From positions 1 through 30,871 of the forward strand of contig QANT01006259.1 of assembly GCA_003254885.1 (NCBI GenBank): a DNA stretch of 30,871 bases. The letters are read 5' to 3'. Origin of the DNA: Purshia tridentata. Taxonomy: Eukaryota; Streptophyta; Magnoliopsida; Rosales; Rosaceae. The notes under the pieces were generated by a model. It was not told the DNA's origin and made no database searches. It was given only the letters and a program-made list of their open reading frames with translations. The stretch's first letter is position 1. Every line of letters starts with the position of its first letter. Positions 9,401 through 19,072 of this stretch are shown piece after piece. A program made the position numbers and the translations under genes.

Positions 9401-11877
9401 ACTTGTTTTAGTCTACTTCAGACCTTTTCAGCAAACATCGGCAGGAGGCCTGATATGTACTTCTCCTTCCAGAACTCAGAATGACAATCATTTCTGGTAA
9501 AGACCTTTGTCATAAAAGCGTCTTTATACCATCGGAAATGTGACAATGTTTTGCATCTGAGATTCATCAGGATATCTCTGGTGCTTTCTAGGTAAGCCTT
9601 TTCATCGCCAATGAAATGCCAGAGAAGGGTATAGACCAGTGTGTTGACCTGGTCTCCTTCATAAACAACCTCCATTCCAGTATCTACTTCTCGTTCACTT
9701 GTCAGGATTTGCTCCTGAAAAGCTTCTGGGAGGTTGTCCCACCAACCTTTGAGTTGGCCTGTAAAACCGGCAATGAGTAGACATGCTCTGTGCCTCTCAT
9801 CTGAAATGAAACTGCTCGCTCGATAAGCAGTTGCTTGCATCAACATTTGTCTAAATGTTTCTGCAATCTGGTACTCCGTTTTGCCGTCTATGTTCCACTC
9901 AGTAATAGCTCCTCCATCAAAGACTCTTGGCTCTCCATTTTCTTCGTACTGGATATCCACTGGTGATGGTCGAGGGTAGTAATTCTTCGTTTTTCCCCTC
10001 TCAAGCCTATTAATTCCTTCTTTGGGAGCTTCATCCAGAGAATTTTCTTTGAAAGCCTCTTCAAGGTCATCTATGTCAGAGTCTGCTTTAGACAAGACAT
10101 TAATAGATCCTTTTCCCAAGCTTAACTTGGAAATTCGGCTTGTAAGTTCTTCTATTAGCTCTGTGCTAGTTCCTCCAAACTTGAACTTCGGATTCAACTT
10201 TGGTGGTGGCCTGATCAGTAGCTTATCTTCTTTTCTCCTTTCTGGTAAGGCTGGAGAAACAAAGCTGCTTGTTTCCGACATCTTTTGGAATGGCACAACC
10301 ATTTTCTCGGGTGCTGGCCTCTTCTTTCCTCCTTCTACCAGGTGTTCCATGGCTTCCTCGATCCTGGTAGTCTGCTCTCCATTCGTCTGGAGGTGGAGGT
10401 TTGTGTAGTTCTGCTGGGCCGCCATAGCATCCATAACTGAAGCCGTCTCCTTTACGTTGGCTTTAAATGGAATGGCTGTTGTCCCGCTGAACTCAACCGT
10501 CGTTGTTGGAGGATGGATCACTTTTTCGACTTTTCCTCCCTGGGTTTTGAAGTTCTTGAGATTGTTACTCAAGACACATAAAGACGCTTTTAGCGCTTCG
10601 CTGCCATTTTCCGAAACATACTTATCAAACCATGAGAAAAATGGAACATTTCTCTTAATCTGATACATATATTTCAGATATTTGAGGTGAGTAATAGTCC
10701 TCTCTTCCTTGCTGAAGTTCTCATGGTACCATCTCCTTTTAGGAGCATGGCATGGCCTCATGTACTCCCTGGTGAGCAAATCTTTATTTACTCTAAAGCC
10801 TTCTTCTTCTTTAGTGAGTACATTGATGCTGGGTTCGTAGATGGATCCCTCCATGTCGGAGAAGGTAGGCTCCTCCTGTCTGTACGTCGGATGGGCAATC
10901 GGGATGGATCCTTCCACCGTAAATCCATCCAAGGTTGGACTTTTAGTCCTTCCCTCAGATTGGAAACTCCTTCGGGTATCAGTACTTCTTCTGGCGTCAG
11001 AATTCCTGGTGCTAGAGCTGGCAAGGCTGATTCGAGCTGATCTACTGGTCGAGAATCGGATCTCAACCTCTCCATCTTCTCCTTGGATGATCTGCTCCAA
11101 GTCATGGCTTTGTCTTGGCCTTGGGGGTACTGCTGATGGTAATACCCATTGATCTGGTAACTGGACATCATTCCAATTAATTGATTTTGGAATGACCACA
11201 TTAGCTTTCTTCAGATCTGCAACAAAGAGGGTTGTTTTTCCTCTTGGCTGGAGGCTTTTAGCCCCTGGACTCACCGTTGTCATTACTTTGTAGTAGACTC
11301 GATAGATCAAAGCCATATTTTCTGAGCCTTGGATCATATCAAATCCTTGAGCTTGCACGTTCAAAGATAGAGCCTTTAAGACTCCTGGGTCAGTCAAAGA
11401 GACTGAGAAATTGGGGAAACAGTTGAAAAATACTGGGCCATCGCACAGTGATGATTCAACTATCCCTAGAAGCGAATCTGTAAAATTGTTGTGTCTGGTG
11501 TCGCGAACACAAACAAGTACAGACGTATTTAGTCCCGTCCTGGTGAGTGGTTTTATACCCACCTGTACCAATCCAATGTGGAGGTACCTGTATTTCCGGG
11601 CTACATGCTGTTGTAGCATTTCTGGGGTGAAAAGTTGGAAATCTTCCAACGTATCCACGATAGACTCCGTCCTTTCACAAGTCTTGATGACATAGTCACT
11701 CCGCCAATCGAACACTCCTCCTTTTTGGAAGACATCCTTGATCGGTATCTTGGGGATCGTCCAGTTGTGTCATTTCTCCTCGAAGTCATGAAAAATCATT
11801 TCTTCTGAGACGCCCATGCTGCTGGTAGCACTGGAGTCATCAGAACCGCGAGAGAAAGCTCTGGATAGACCAGCCAT
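6346..11877 (-). pseudogene. Caulimovirid ORF1 polyprotein (MP-CP-PR-RT-RH), copy A, four stops
   Basis: One frame of 1,844 codons from ATG at 11877 (MAGLSRAFSRG) to 6346. In order: 30K-type movement protein (about residues 80-200, with LVQVGIKPLTRTG and VRDTRHNNFTDSLLG); a long linker and coat region; a CCHC knuckle CYKCGKVGHYKNEC (about 941-954, bases 9057-9016); an acidic patch; aspartic protease DSGA (about 1196); reverse transcriptase with intact YIDD (about 1541, bases 7257-7246); and RNase H starting at ETDASD (about 1690). Stops interrupt it at 11772-11770 (TGA), 9420-9418 (TGA, where copy B has CGA), 7983-7981 (TAG, copy B CAG) and 7353-7351 (TGA, copy B TGG). There is no frameshift, so the frame is otherwise whole. 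The 11772 stop lies at codon 36, so the first part would be a 35-residue peptide. Confidence 0.88.
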
Positions 11878-12044
11878 CTTAGTTTCGCCCTGTAGCTTTT
11901 CAGTAGTCAATGGCACCTTGGGATCAAACGTCCTCACACGCCCACTCTGGCTTCAACGGACTTCTCCCTACCACGACAAGCTGCGGCAATCACAGTTTCG
12001 CCCTAAGACAAATGGTTAGCACAACTCCCTCTTACCGTTCTAGA

Positions 12045-12058
12045 TGGCTCTGATACCA
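12045..12058 (-). promoter_or_regulatory. Primer-binding site for initiator tRNA-Met
   Basis: The minus strand reads TGGTATCAGAGCCA, complementary to the 3' end of plant initiator tRNA-Met, where caulimovirids prime minus-strand DNA synthesis. It lies 168 bases before the ORF1 start codon and exactly at the edge of copy A, next to the head-to-head junction with copy B. Confidence 0.85.
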
Positions 12059-12132
12059 CTTCTGAAGACCACTCATCTGATGACGAGGACTACAGGTTTG
12101 TCACGGAGAGCCTAGGGAATGATGATATCTAA
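12056..12132 (+). pseudogene. 3' end of caulimovirid ORF2, copy B fragment
   Basis: Encodes the acidic C-terminus seen at the end of copy A ORF2 (SSDDEDYRFVTESLGNDDI, then TAA). The first shared bases, CCACT(T/C)CTGAAGACC, overlap the end of the inverted copy A PBS region, so the head-to-head joint lies within a few bases of 12056-12062. Confidence 0.8.
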
Positions 12133-12432
12133 ATAGATATCCAAGTGGCGCCTAAAAAGAGGTGTGAAATGACAACCTCCCATTATCCAAAAGCAGATTC
12201 CCTTTGTTTGGTTATGCCGACGCTACTTAGTGGATATTACTATTAGTTGTCATGTTCTACCGACAACTAAAACATTGCTAGGTGGGAATCTTATCTTATC
12301 TATTATTGTAACTTTTACTTTATTCTGTCGGCCACTTGTTTAGGCCCCTGATTTTCTTTTGGCCGCTTGTTTTGGCCTTTCCTTTAGATTTTGTGTATAA
12401 ATAAGGAGGTCTAGCCTCAGTGGAGGGCATCC
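12133..12432 (+). promoter_or_regulatory. Caulimovirid intergenic promoter, copy B
   Basis: Inverted match to 5023-5323 of copy A, with TATAAATA at 12396-12403 and an expected start near 12425-12430. Only a few substitutions separate the two. Because the leader is deleted, a transcript from here would enter the coat-protein region almost at once. Confidence 0.7.
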
Positions 12433-15400
12433 TCCGACAACGACGGTTGAGTTCAGCGGGACAACAGCCATTCCATTTAAAGCCAACGTAAAGGAGACAG
12501 CCTCAGTTATGGATGCTATGGCGGCCCAGCAGAACTACACAAATCTCCACCTCCAGACGATTGGAGAACAGACTACCAGGATCGAGAAAGCCATGGAACA
12601 CCTGGTAGAAGGAGGAAAGAAAAGGCCAGCACCCGAGAAAATGGCTGTGCCATTCCAAAAGATGTCGGAAACAAGCAGCTTTGTTTCTCCAGCCTTACCA
12701 GAAAGGAGAAAAGAAGATAAGCTACTGATCAGGCCACCACCAAAGTTGAATCCGAAGTTCAAGTTTGGAGGAACTAGCACAGAGCTAGTAGAAGAACTTA
12801 CAAGCCGAATTTCCAAGTTAAGCTTGGGAAAAGGATCTATTAATGTCTTGTCTAAAGCAGACTCTGACATAGATGACCTTGAAGAGGCTTTCAAAGAAAA
12901 TTCTCTGGATGAAGCTCCCAAAGAAGGAATTAATAGGCTTGAGAGGGGAAAAACGAAGAATTACTACCCTCGACCATCACCAGTGGATCTCCAGTATGAA
13001 GAAAATGGAGAGCCAAGAGTCTTTGATGGAGGAGCTATTACTGAGTGGAACATAGACGGCAAAACGGAGTATCAGATTGCAGAAACATTTAGACAAATGT
13101 TGATGCAAGCAACTGCTTATCGAGCGAGCAGTTTCATTTCAGATGAGAGGCACAGAGCATGTCTACTCATTGCCGGTTTTACAGGCCAACTCAAAGGTTG
13201 GTGGGACAACCTCCCAGAAGCTTTTCAGGAGCAAATCCTGACAAGTGAACGAGAAGTAGATACTGGGATGGAGGTAGTCTATGAAGGGGACCAGGTCAAC
13301 ACACTGGTCTATACTCTGCTTTGGCATTTCATTGGCGATAAAAAGGCTTACCTAGAGAGTACCAGAGACATCCTGATGAATCTCAGGTGCAAGACACTGT
13401 CACACTTCCGATGGTATAAAGACGCTTTTATGACAAAGGTCTTTACCAGGATTGATTGTCATTCTGAGTTCTGGAAGGAGAAGTACATATCAGGCCTCCC
13501 GCCGATTTTTGCTGAGAAGGTCCGAAGTAGACTAAAACAAGTCTATGGAGGAATAATTCCCTACAATTCTGTCACATTTGGTGAACTAAATAGTCACATA
13601 TGTGCAGAAGGAATAGCGCTATGCACAGATATGAAGCTGAAAAGGCAGATTGAGAAGCAGCGCGCCATGAAGGGAAGAGAACTAGGTCACTTCTGCGAAC
13701 AATTTGGCCTAGAAGGTGTGAAGGCGAAAAAGAAGAAGAAGCCCAAGGCTATTTGGGACTCTTACAAGAAGCCTTACTACAAGTATCGCAGACGGGAAGA
13801 ACAACCTAGAAGAAACCCTAAAAAAGGAAAAGCCTACTCGGAGAAGCGAAAGTACAAAGGGCATACTTCAAGAAAGCCACCAGTCTGCTACAAGTGTGGG
13901 AAGGTTAGGCACTACGAAAATGAGTGCCATATGAAAGAAAAAATTAATGCTTTGGAAATAAGTGAGGAGCTAAAAGCTTCACTCTATCACTTATTCCTTA
14001 CATCTGATGACTCGTCAGATGATTTGGCCGAGCTCAACGACGAAGAGGAGACTTCCTCAAAGGAAGAAACCTCATCAGGCGCTGAGCAGGAGCAGTGCGG
14101 GTGTGTCAGGGTGCTCACTAAGCATGACAACCTCACTCTGGATCTAATTGATGGCATCCAAGATCCAACTCGGAAAAGAGAAGCCATTGAGAGCTTTCTA
14201 AATGCTCTTAAAGAGCAACAAGCTCAGGAGATCCAGATCCAAGGCAGCCTAAAAGGCCAACAGCCCCCTATAGCTACAAAGCTATAGTAGAAAGAGTTCA
14301 GACTAAGCAACTCCAGAAAGAAGTAACAATCCAAGACGTGCAAGCCGAAATTAAGCAAGTCAAAACGGAGTTGAAAGAGTTGAAAACCAGAATAAATATT
14401 CTGGAAATAACTCAGGATGCAACCCCTGCAGATGAGGCGGAAGATTGGAAGGAGCTCATGAAATTCGATGCTCAGTTCCAGGAGCCAGGGGAGTCAGGAA
14501 CTAAAAGACAGGGGATAGTAATCAATGAACCTGAAGTGAATGCTTTAGGACCTATTCCCCAGATCGAATGTGTTTATGGCCAACGATGGTTGGTGGAGGT
14601 CGCTATTCAGGTCCAGAACAGTTTTCAATTCTCAACTGTTGCACTAATCGATTCAGGTGCAGATCTGAATTGTCTCCAGGAAGGCTTGGTACCTTCAAGG
14701 TACTTTACAAAGACAACCCAAACACTCAGAGCAGCGAATGGAAGGAGAATGCAAATCCAGTACAAGCTACCAGATGCAGCAGTTTGCAGCAATGGTGTTT
14801 GTCTGCCAATACAGTTTATCTTGGTCAAGGATCTAAAAGATTCTTGTATCCTTGGTAATACCTTCCTCCAGACCCTGTATCAAACCAATACTCTCAGGGT
14901 GGACAGCCATGGGTTGAAGGCTAAGGTAGATGGAATTGAAGTAACTTTTAACTTCATCCAGAAACCTCAAGCTAAATATGTTACAGCCATCCAACTCCTA
15001 AAGGGTAAGGAGCAATTCCTTTGTTCTTTAAAAGAGGAGTTACGGTACAAGAGGGCTGAAGAGGCACTAAAAGTGCCAGTAAACCAAAGAAAAATTGAGC
15101 ATCTAAAGGAGATGTTCCTACAGAAGGTCTGCGCTGACCATCCTAATGCATTTTGGGATCGCAACCAGCATTCGGTGGCACTCCCGTATGAACTAGGGTT
15201 CGATGAAGCCACCATGATCCCTACAAAGGCGCGACCTATACAAATGAATAGTGAGCTAATGGAGGCATGTAAGAAGGAAGTAGCAGATCTCTTGTCAAGA
15301 AGGCTGATAAGAGAAAGTAAGTCTCCATGGAGTTGCCCAGCCTTTTATGCCATGAAGCTGCAGAAATTGAGAGAGGAGTCCCAAGATTGGTCAGTAATTA

Positions 15401-16244
15401 CAAAGCCCTAAATAAGGCTTTGAGGTGGATCAGGTATCCGATCCCCAATAAGAAGGACTTACTCGGGCGACTCTACAACGCCACTATTTTCTCAAAGGTC
15501 GACATGAAGTCTGGATATTGGCAAATCCAGATACAGGAAGAGGAGCGCTACAAAACAGCGTTCATAGTTCCATTTGGACATTATGAGTGGAATGTCATGC
15601 CATTTGGGCTTAAAAATGCCCCCTCTGAGTTCCAAAATATCATGAACAAGGTGTTCAACGCCTACTCAGAGTTTGCTATAGTCTACATTGGTGATGTGCT
15701 GATCTTCTCCAACACCTTCGATCAACATCTGAAGCACTTGAGAATCTTCTTAAGAGCTATGGAGAAGGCAGGTTTGGTGATTTCATCTAAAAAGATGGAA
15801 CTATTCCAAACCAGGGTCAGGTTTTTAGGCCACCATATTTACCAAGGTACAATTATTCCTATTGATAGGGCTATTGCATTTGCTGATAAATTTCCTGACG
15901 AATTGAAGGAGAAGACGCAGCTGCAGAGGTTCCTTGGAAGTCTAAACTACATTGCTGACTTCTTCAAGGATCTGGCCCAAGAAAGCCGATTACTGTACCA
16001 GAGACTGAAAAAGAAACCATCTGAATGGACCCTCCAGCACACGATTGCGGTCCAAAAGCTTAAAGCTAGAGCTAAAGAGCTCCCTTGCTTAGCCATAGCA
16101 AGGCCTGAGTCCACTAAAATAGTGGAAACAGATGCATCAGATTTGGGCTATGGTGGAATTCTAAAACAGAGAGGCCCAAACTCAAATGATGAACAGTTGG
16201 TCCGATTCACCTCAGGAGTTTGGAACGAAGCTCAACAAAATTGA
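12433..16244 (+). pseudogene. Caulimovirid ORF1, 5'-deleted, copy B
   Basis: It begins inside the coat region (first ATG in frame at 12509, MDAMAAQQNY) and runs through the CCHC knuckle (CYKCGKVRHYENEC), the acidic SSDDLAELNDEEE patch, protease DSGA near 14655 and reverse transcriptase. Relative to copy A it lacks one base near 14233 and one near 15356, each shifting the frame. The RT active-site motif reads YIGD (15684-15695) instead of YIDD, which removes a metal-binding aspartate. The RNase H begins (ETDASDLGYGG) but stops at 16244 after WNEAQQ, where foreign sequence starts. None of the four stops of copy A is shared, so the two copies decayed separately. Confidence 0.85.
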
Positions 16245-16830
16245 GGAAAGTAAAATGGCCTTTTACCGGTATGGCGTTAAAGAACTGGATGCACCCATTT
16301 GATTTCAACTTTTTGTGTACTTTGCATTTCGCAAAACCTTATCTGCCTACAGAGATGAGGGAGAAGATTTTCTTCTCAAGCAATGAGGTGAGGAAAAAGT
16401 GGCGCCAAGAGGAGCAAAGGCCACCCTTCGAAGGAATCTCCAAAAGTGCACTCAAAAGAAGATCCTCACTACTACAAAAAAGCTCATATATATGAGTAAT
16501 TACCACCTTTCGAAGAAATCTCCAAAAGTGCAATCAAAAGAAGGTCCTTAAGATATGGAAAATGCCGTTACTGTGGCAAGTTCACTCATGAGAGTAAGTG
16601 TCCCAAGAATCAAACCTATTCTCAGTCAAGATTCCATAATCTCGTACTAGCTGGTCCTATTAGGCTCAATGCCGAACAGCAGCATGAAAAGGGTTACGTA
16701 AAAATGAAGATTGACGAAGAACTAAGGTACATTTCTTGGAAGATTAATAAGAAGCTCTAGAACCCCAGAAAGAGCCTAAAGAGTCTGGGTAAATTGCTTG
16801 TTGGATTTCTATGACCTCTTGCCCGATAGT
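16242..16830 (+). pseudogene. Chimeric segment with a second CCHC knuckle, origin unknown
   Basis: This segment replaces the end of RNase H and the start of ORF2. A frame open to 16495 reads ALKNWMHPFDF...YLPTEMREKIFF...RKKWRQEE and ends PPFEGISKSALKRR. After an 82-bp duplication, a frame from about 16503 to 16760 reads PPFEEISKSAIKRRS, then the knuckle CRYCGKFTHESKC (CX2CX4HX4C), then AGPIRLNAEQQHEKG, ending TAG at 16758-16760. Neither part matches copy A. The layout (basic stretch followed by a zinc knuckle) looks like a coat-protein C-terminus or Gag of another pararetrovirus or retroelement, joined by recombination. I do not recognise the family. Confidence 0.55.
16421..16548 (+). repeat. 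Imperfect direct duplication, 82-bp offset
   Basis: CCACCCTTCGAAGGAATCTC at 16421 recurs as CCACCTTTCGAAGAAATCTC at 16503, and both continue CAAAAGTGCA(C/A)TCAAAAGAAG. The copies encode SKSALKRR and SKSAIKRR. The duplication put a frame break in front of the zinc knuckle. Confidence 0.75.
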
Positions 16831-17140
16831 GTCGCCAGGGTCTACTTCACTGATAAAAAGATCAGTCCTCCTTCCTTTACTTAAAAGGATTACTCAGAAG
16901 CATGGAGACATGACCTCATAATCCAAAACGAAGGATACCCATTCTTGGTTCATAAGGTTCCAAACCTTGGAAACCCCAACGTTCTTCCCAAACTGGTTTA
17001 TCTCATGGTTTTCCATTTGGGGTCCAGTTGATTCTATCCTTCCAGCTCAACTAAACGATTGCCTGTCATGGTTTGCTATGGCCAATACCAACACTGTGCA
17101 ACCATGGCTAATGAGTTTATGGTTCTATGAACTTTACAAC
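16830..17140 (+). pseudogene. Caulimovirid ORF2 middle part, copy B, truncated
   Basis: Matches copy A ORF2 from VARVYF(T)DKKISPP to LWFYELYNL. A TAA at about 16882 replaces a tyrosine codon, two bases are missing near 16937, and the sequence ends at 17140, where TGTTAG starts an unrelated sequence. It lacks the extra T of copy A, so it shows the undisturbed frame at that spot. Confidence 0.75.
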
Positions 17141-18976
17141 CTGTTAGTTTCAAGTTTTGTATTGGCAATTTCCTTGACAAAACAGCTTGTAATTATTTTA
17201 GATTTGAATCTCACACAAGCTCTAGACTAAGTTAGGAACATTTGAGTGTGCAATGAAGTCTACACAGCTGGTCCTACATCCCTCATGCCTAAGGTAATAC
17301 CCATATCATGCATTTCACGTAACATCAGTTTTTCACAGAGTAGTGCATGTTTTGACTGGTCTATGACATATCATACACTACACTTTTCTGGTACGGGAAC
17401 TGCACATAATTTCTTGTGAATATTAAGTGATCCCACGTGAGAGTCTTTTATGTGGGTCACTCTCCTAAATGGGTATTTGCACGTTTTTAATTTTCTGACT
17501 TCATATGATTGGGCCTTTACTCTTCTCTTTCATTCACCAGCCCACATCAGTTTTTAAATGGGTTTTCATTTTGCACTATTCATCNCACTATTCATCATCT
17601 TCCCCAAAATCCTCTTTTCTAAAATTGAAAACTTTCCCAAAAACAACTCAGCCCCTCTCCCGCACGAATCTTCAGATTCCCTTTGGCATATTCGGCTATG
17701 AGCTGTCCTGAAAGTTTGTTAAGACTTGAGCCTATTATTAGCTGCCATGTGGAATGGTGTGAGTGTGTGTGTGTGTGGCTGCTGCTACAAGGTACGGGCA
17801 GCCCTTCATTCTTTTTGTGNGTATGTTTTGAGCAGCCTTTGAGCTGAGTGTTTTGCGGTGACCAAATGGGTATTTTATTTTTCAAGAGTTGAAAGTTTTT
17901 CTTTGACAATTTTCTTGTGTTCATCTCTTGAATTATTTTATCTAAAAACTAAATGGGTTTTGTGTATGGGTTTCATATTTCTTCAAAAAGCATAAACACA
18001 TCACTCTAGTTTTTAGATTTGGGTTTATATTGGCTTCTTCAAATCTTGTTTGGTTGAAGGAGTTGATCTTGCTAACCCAAAATATTGCATATCACTTTCA
18101 GATCTTGAAGATCCATAAGCAAGCTAAAAATGGGGTGCTACATGTTGATGAGCTAGAGGATAGAGCTGCCAACAAAGTAAATGACTCTCGGCTGCTTGGT
18201 TCATGGTTGCACAAAGTGGGTATGCTAGCTGCTACTTAGCTTTAGAGTTAGTAAATGAGCTTGTGTGCTGATATAGACTTTGTATTGAACCTCAACATAT
18301 TGGATTGCCTGGTCAGCGGATAAGACCCCCAGTTTTTTAACCCTTGAGGTTTTTCTGGGTGAACAACTTGTGTGTCTCCTCTTTGTGTTGCTGAGTTTAT
18401 TTGGTTCTTATATATCTTGTGTTTATTTTATTGGCATTTGGCATCATACCATGACTTATGATTGATTATATTGTATCTGATGAACTGAATATAATCTAGC
18501 ATCTCATATCTCACTTTAGTTGTGGCTAGCACTGGGATGCCTACCTTGATGGATCCTTGAGTGCCTAGGTTGTCACTCCTCACACAAATACTTGAATTGC
18601 TTGCTGATTGTGTTTCATGGGCTGTGCATCTGTCGTACAGACTTGAGTGTGTTTGATTGGTTCAGTCTAGTCAAATAGTTTTAAAATTGGGTCCGATCAG
18701 TGATCGTTGTTTTACGTAGGTGCTTTAGGGTGTTAAAGCACTTTGTACCAAACTTCAGCTGTGATGAATCCACATCACCCTTGATGTAAGAAATTAGGTT
18801 CTTTTAGGTTATCTTCTTTTTCTCCTTTTTCAAGGTGATGTAAGAGATATGTATCAGACTTAGAGAGGTGAGCCGTAGGCACACTCTCAATCTGCAGACT
18901 TGTATCTTTCTCCCATTAATCCAAATATATATTTTATCTTAGTTACACAATCTTGTGTGAATCCTTTGAAATTCCA
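17141..18976 (+). mobile_element. Probable 5' LTR region of Copia element
   Basis: Viral homology stops at 17140 and TGTTAG begins, a common Copia LTR start. The sequence ends ...ATTCCA at 18976, three bases before a primer-binding site. A TATATA box near 18410 and the T-rich stretch around 18330-18440 resemble the U3/R/U5 part of Copia LTRs. At 1.8 kb it would be long for this group, and without a 3' LTR the limits cannot be confirmed; it may be a composite of more than one insertion. A (GT)n run lies at about 17758-17778. Confidence 0.4.
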
Positions 18977-18979
18977 AGT

Positions 18980-18991
18980 TGGTATCAAAGC
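18980..18991 (+). promoter_or_regulatory. Copia primer-binding site (tRNA-Met type)
   Basis: TGGTATCAAAGC matches the initiator tRNA-Met PBS TGGTATCAGAGC except for one G-to-A change, and lies 82 bases before the Gag ATG at 19073. Confidence 0.7.
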
Positions 18992-19072
18992 ATTGGTTGA
19001 TTTGTGAGTGGGCGTGAGTGAATCAAACCATTTTTTCAGAAAATCTAGATCTGAAAGTTGGGTATTTCTTCA

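Larger units (their letters stand above)
5023..12058 (-). mobile_element. Endogenous caulimovirid copy A, near full genome
   Basis: Read from 12058 down: tRNA-Met primer-binding site, leader, ORF1 polyprotein, ORF2, then an intergenic promoter with TATAAATA. This is the order of a linearised plant pararetrovirus genome of the family Caulimoviridae, about 7 kb. There are no LTRs and no integrase, which separates it from Gypsy elements despite similar protease and reverse transcriptase domains. A single large ORF with MP-CP-PR-RT-RH plus a small unknown ORF recalls florendoviruses or petuvirus-like lineages; the genus is inference. Its 5' edge coincides with the PBS, the usual gap in the viral minus-strand DNA. 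Confidence 0.85.
12056..17140 (+). mobile_element. Endogenous caulimovirid copy B, deleted and chimeric
   Basis: In order: the last about 25 codons of ORF2, the intergenic promoter, a jump at about 12428-12432 directly into the coat region of ORF1, then zinc finger, protease, reverse transcriptase and the start of RNase H. A segment not found in copy A (16242 to about 16830) follows, then the middle of ORF2, cut at 17140. The leader, PBS, movement protein and most of RNase H are missing. Matching parts are very similar to copy A, with scattered substitutions and short indels. Confidence 0.85.

Noticed and set aside
9418..11715. A separate 765-residue gene starting at a GTG near 11715
   Set aside because: The frame is open upstream to an ATG at 11877, apart from one TGA, and continues past 9418 after another TGA; it is part of ORF1.
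12045..12058. A tRNA gene fragment
   Set aside because: Only the 14 bases complementary to the tRNA 3' end are present, in the place expected of a reverse-transcription primer site.
5023..12432. Reading the inverted viral promoter blocks as LTRs or TIRs of one element
   Set aside because: Each block follows ORF2 of its own viral copy; there is no integrase and no terminal TG/CA. They are the intergenic regions of two viral copies.
18030..18239. A 69-codon frame in the Copia LTR region as a gene
   Set aside because: No recognisable domain, no neighbours of the same kind, and it lies in presumed LTR sequence.
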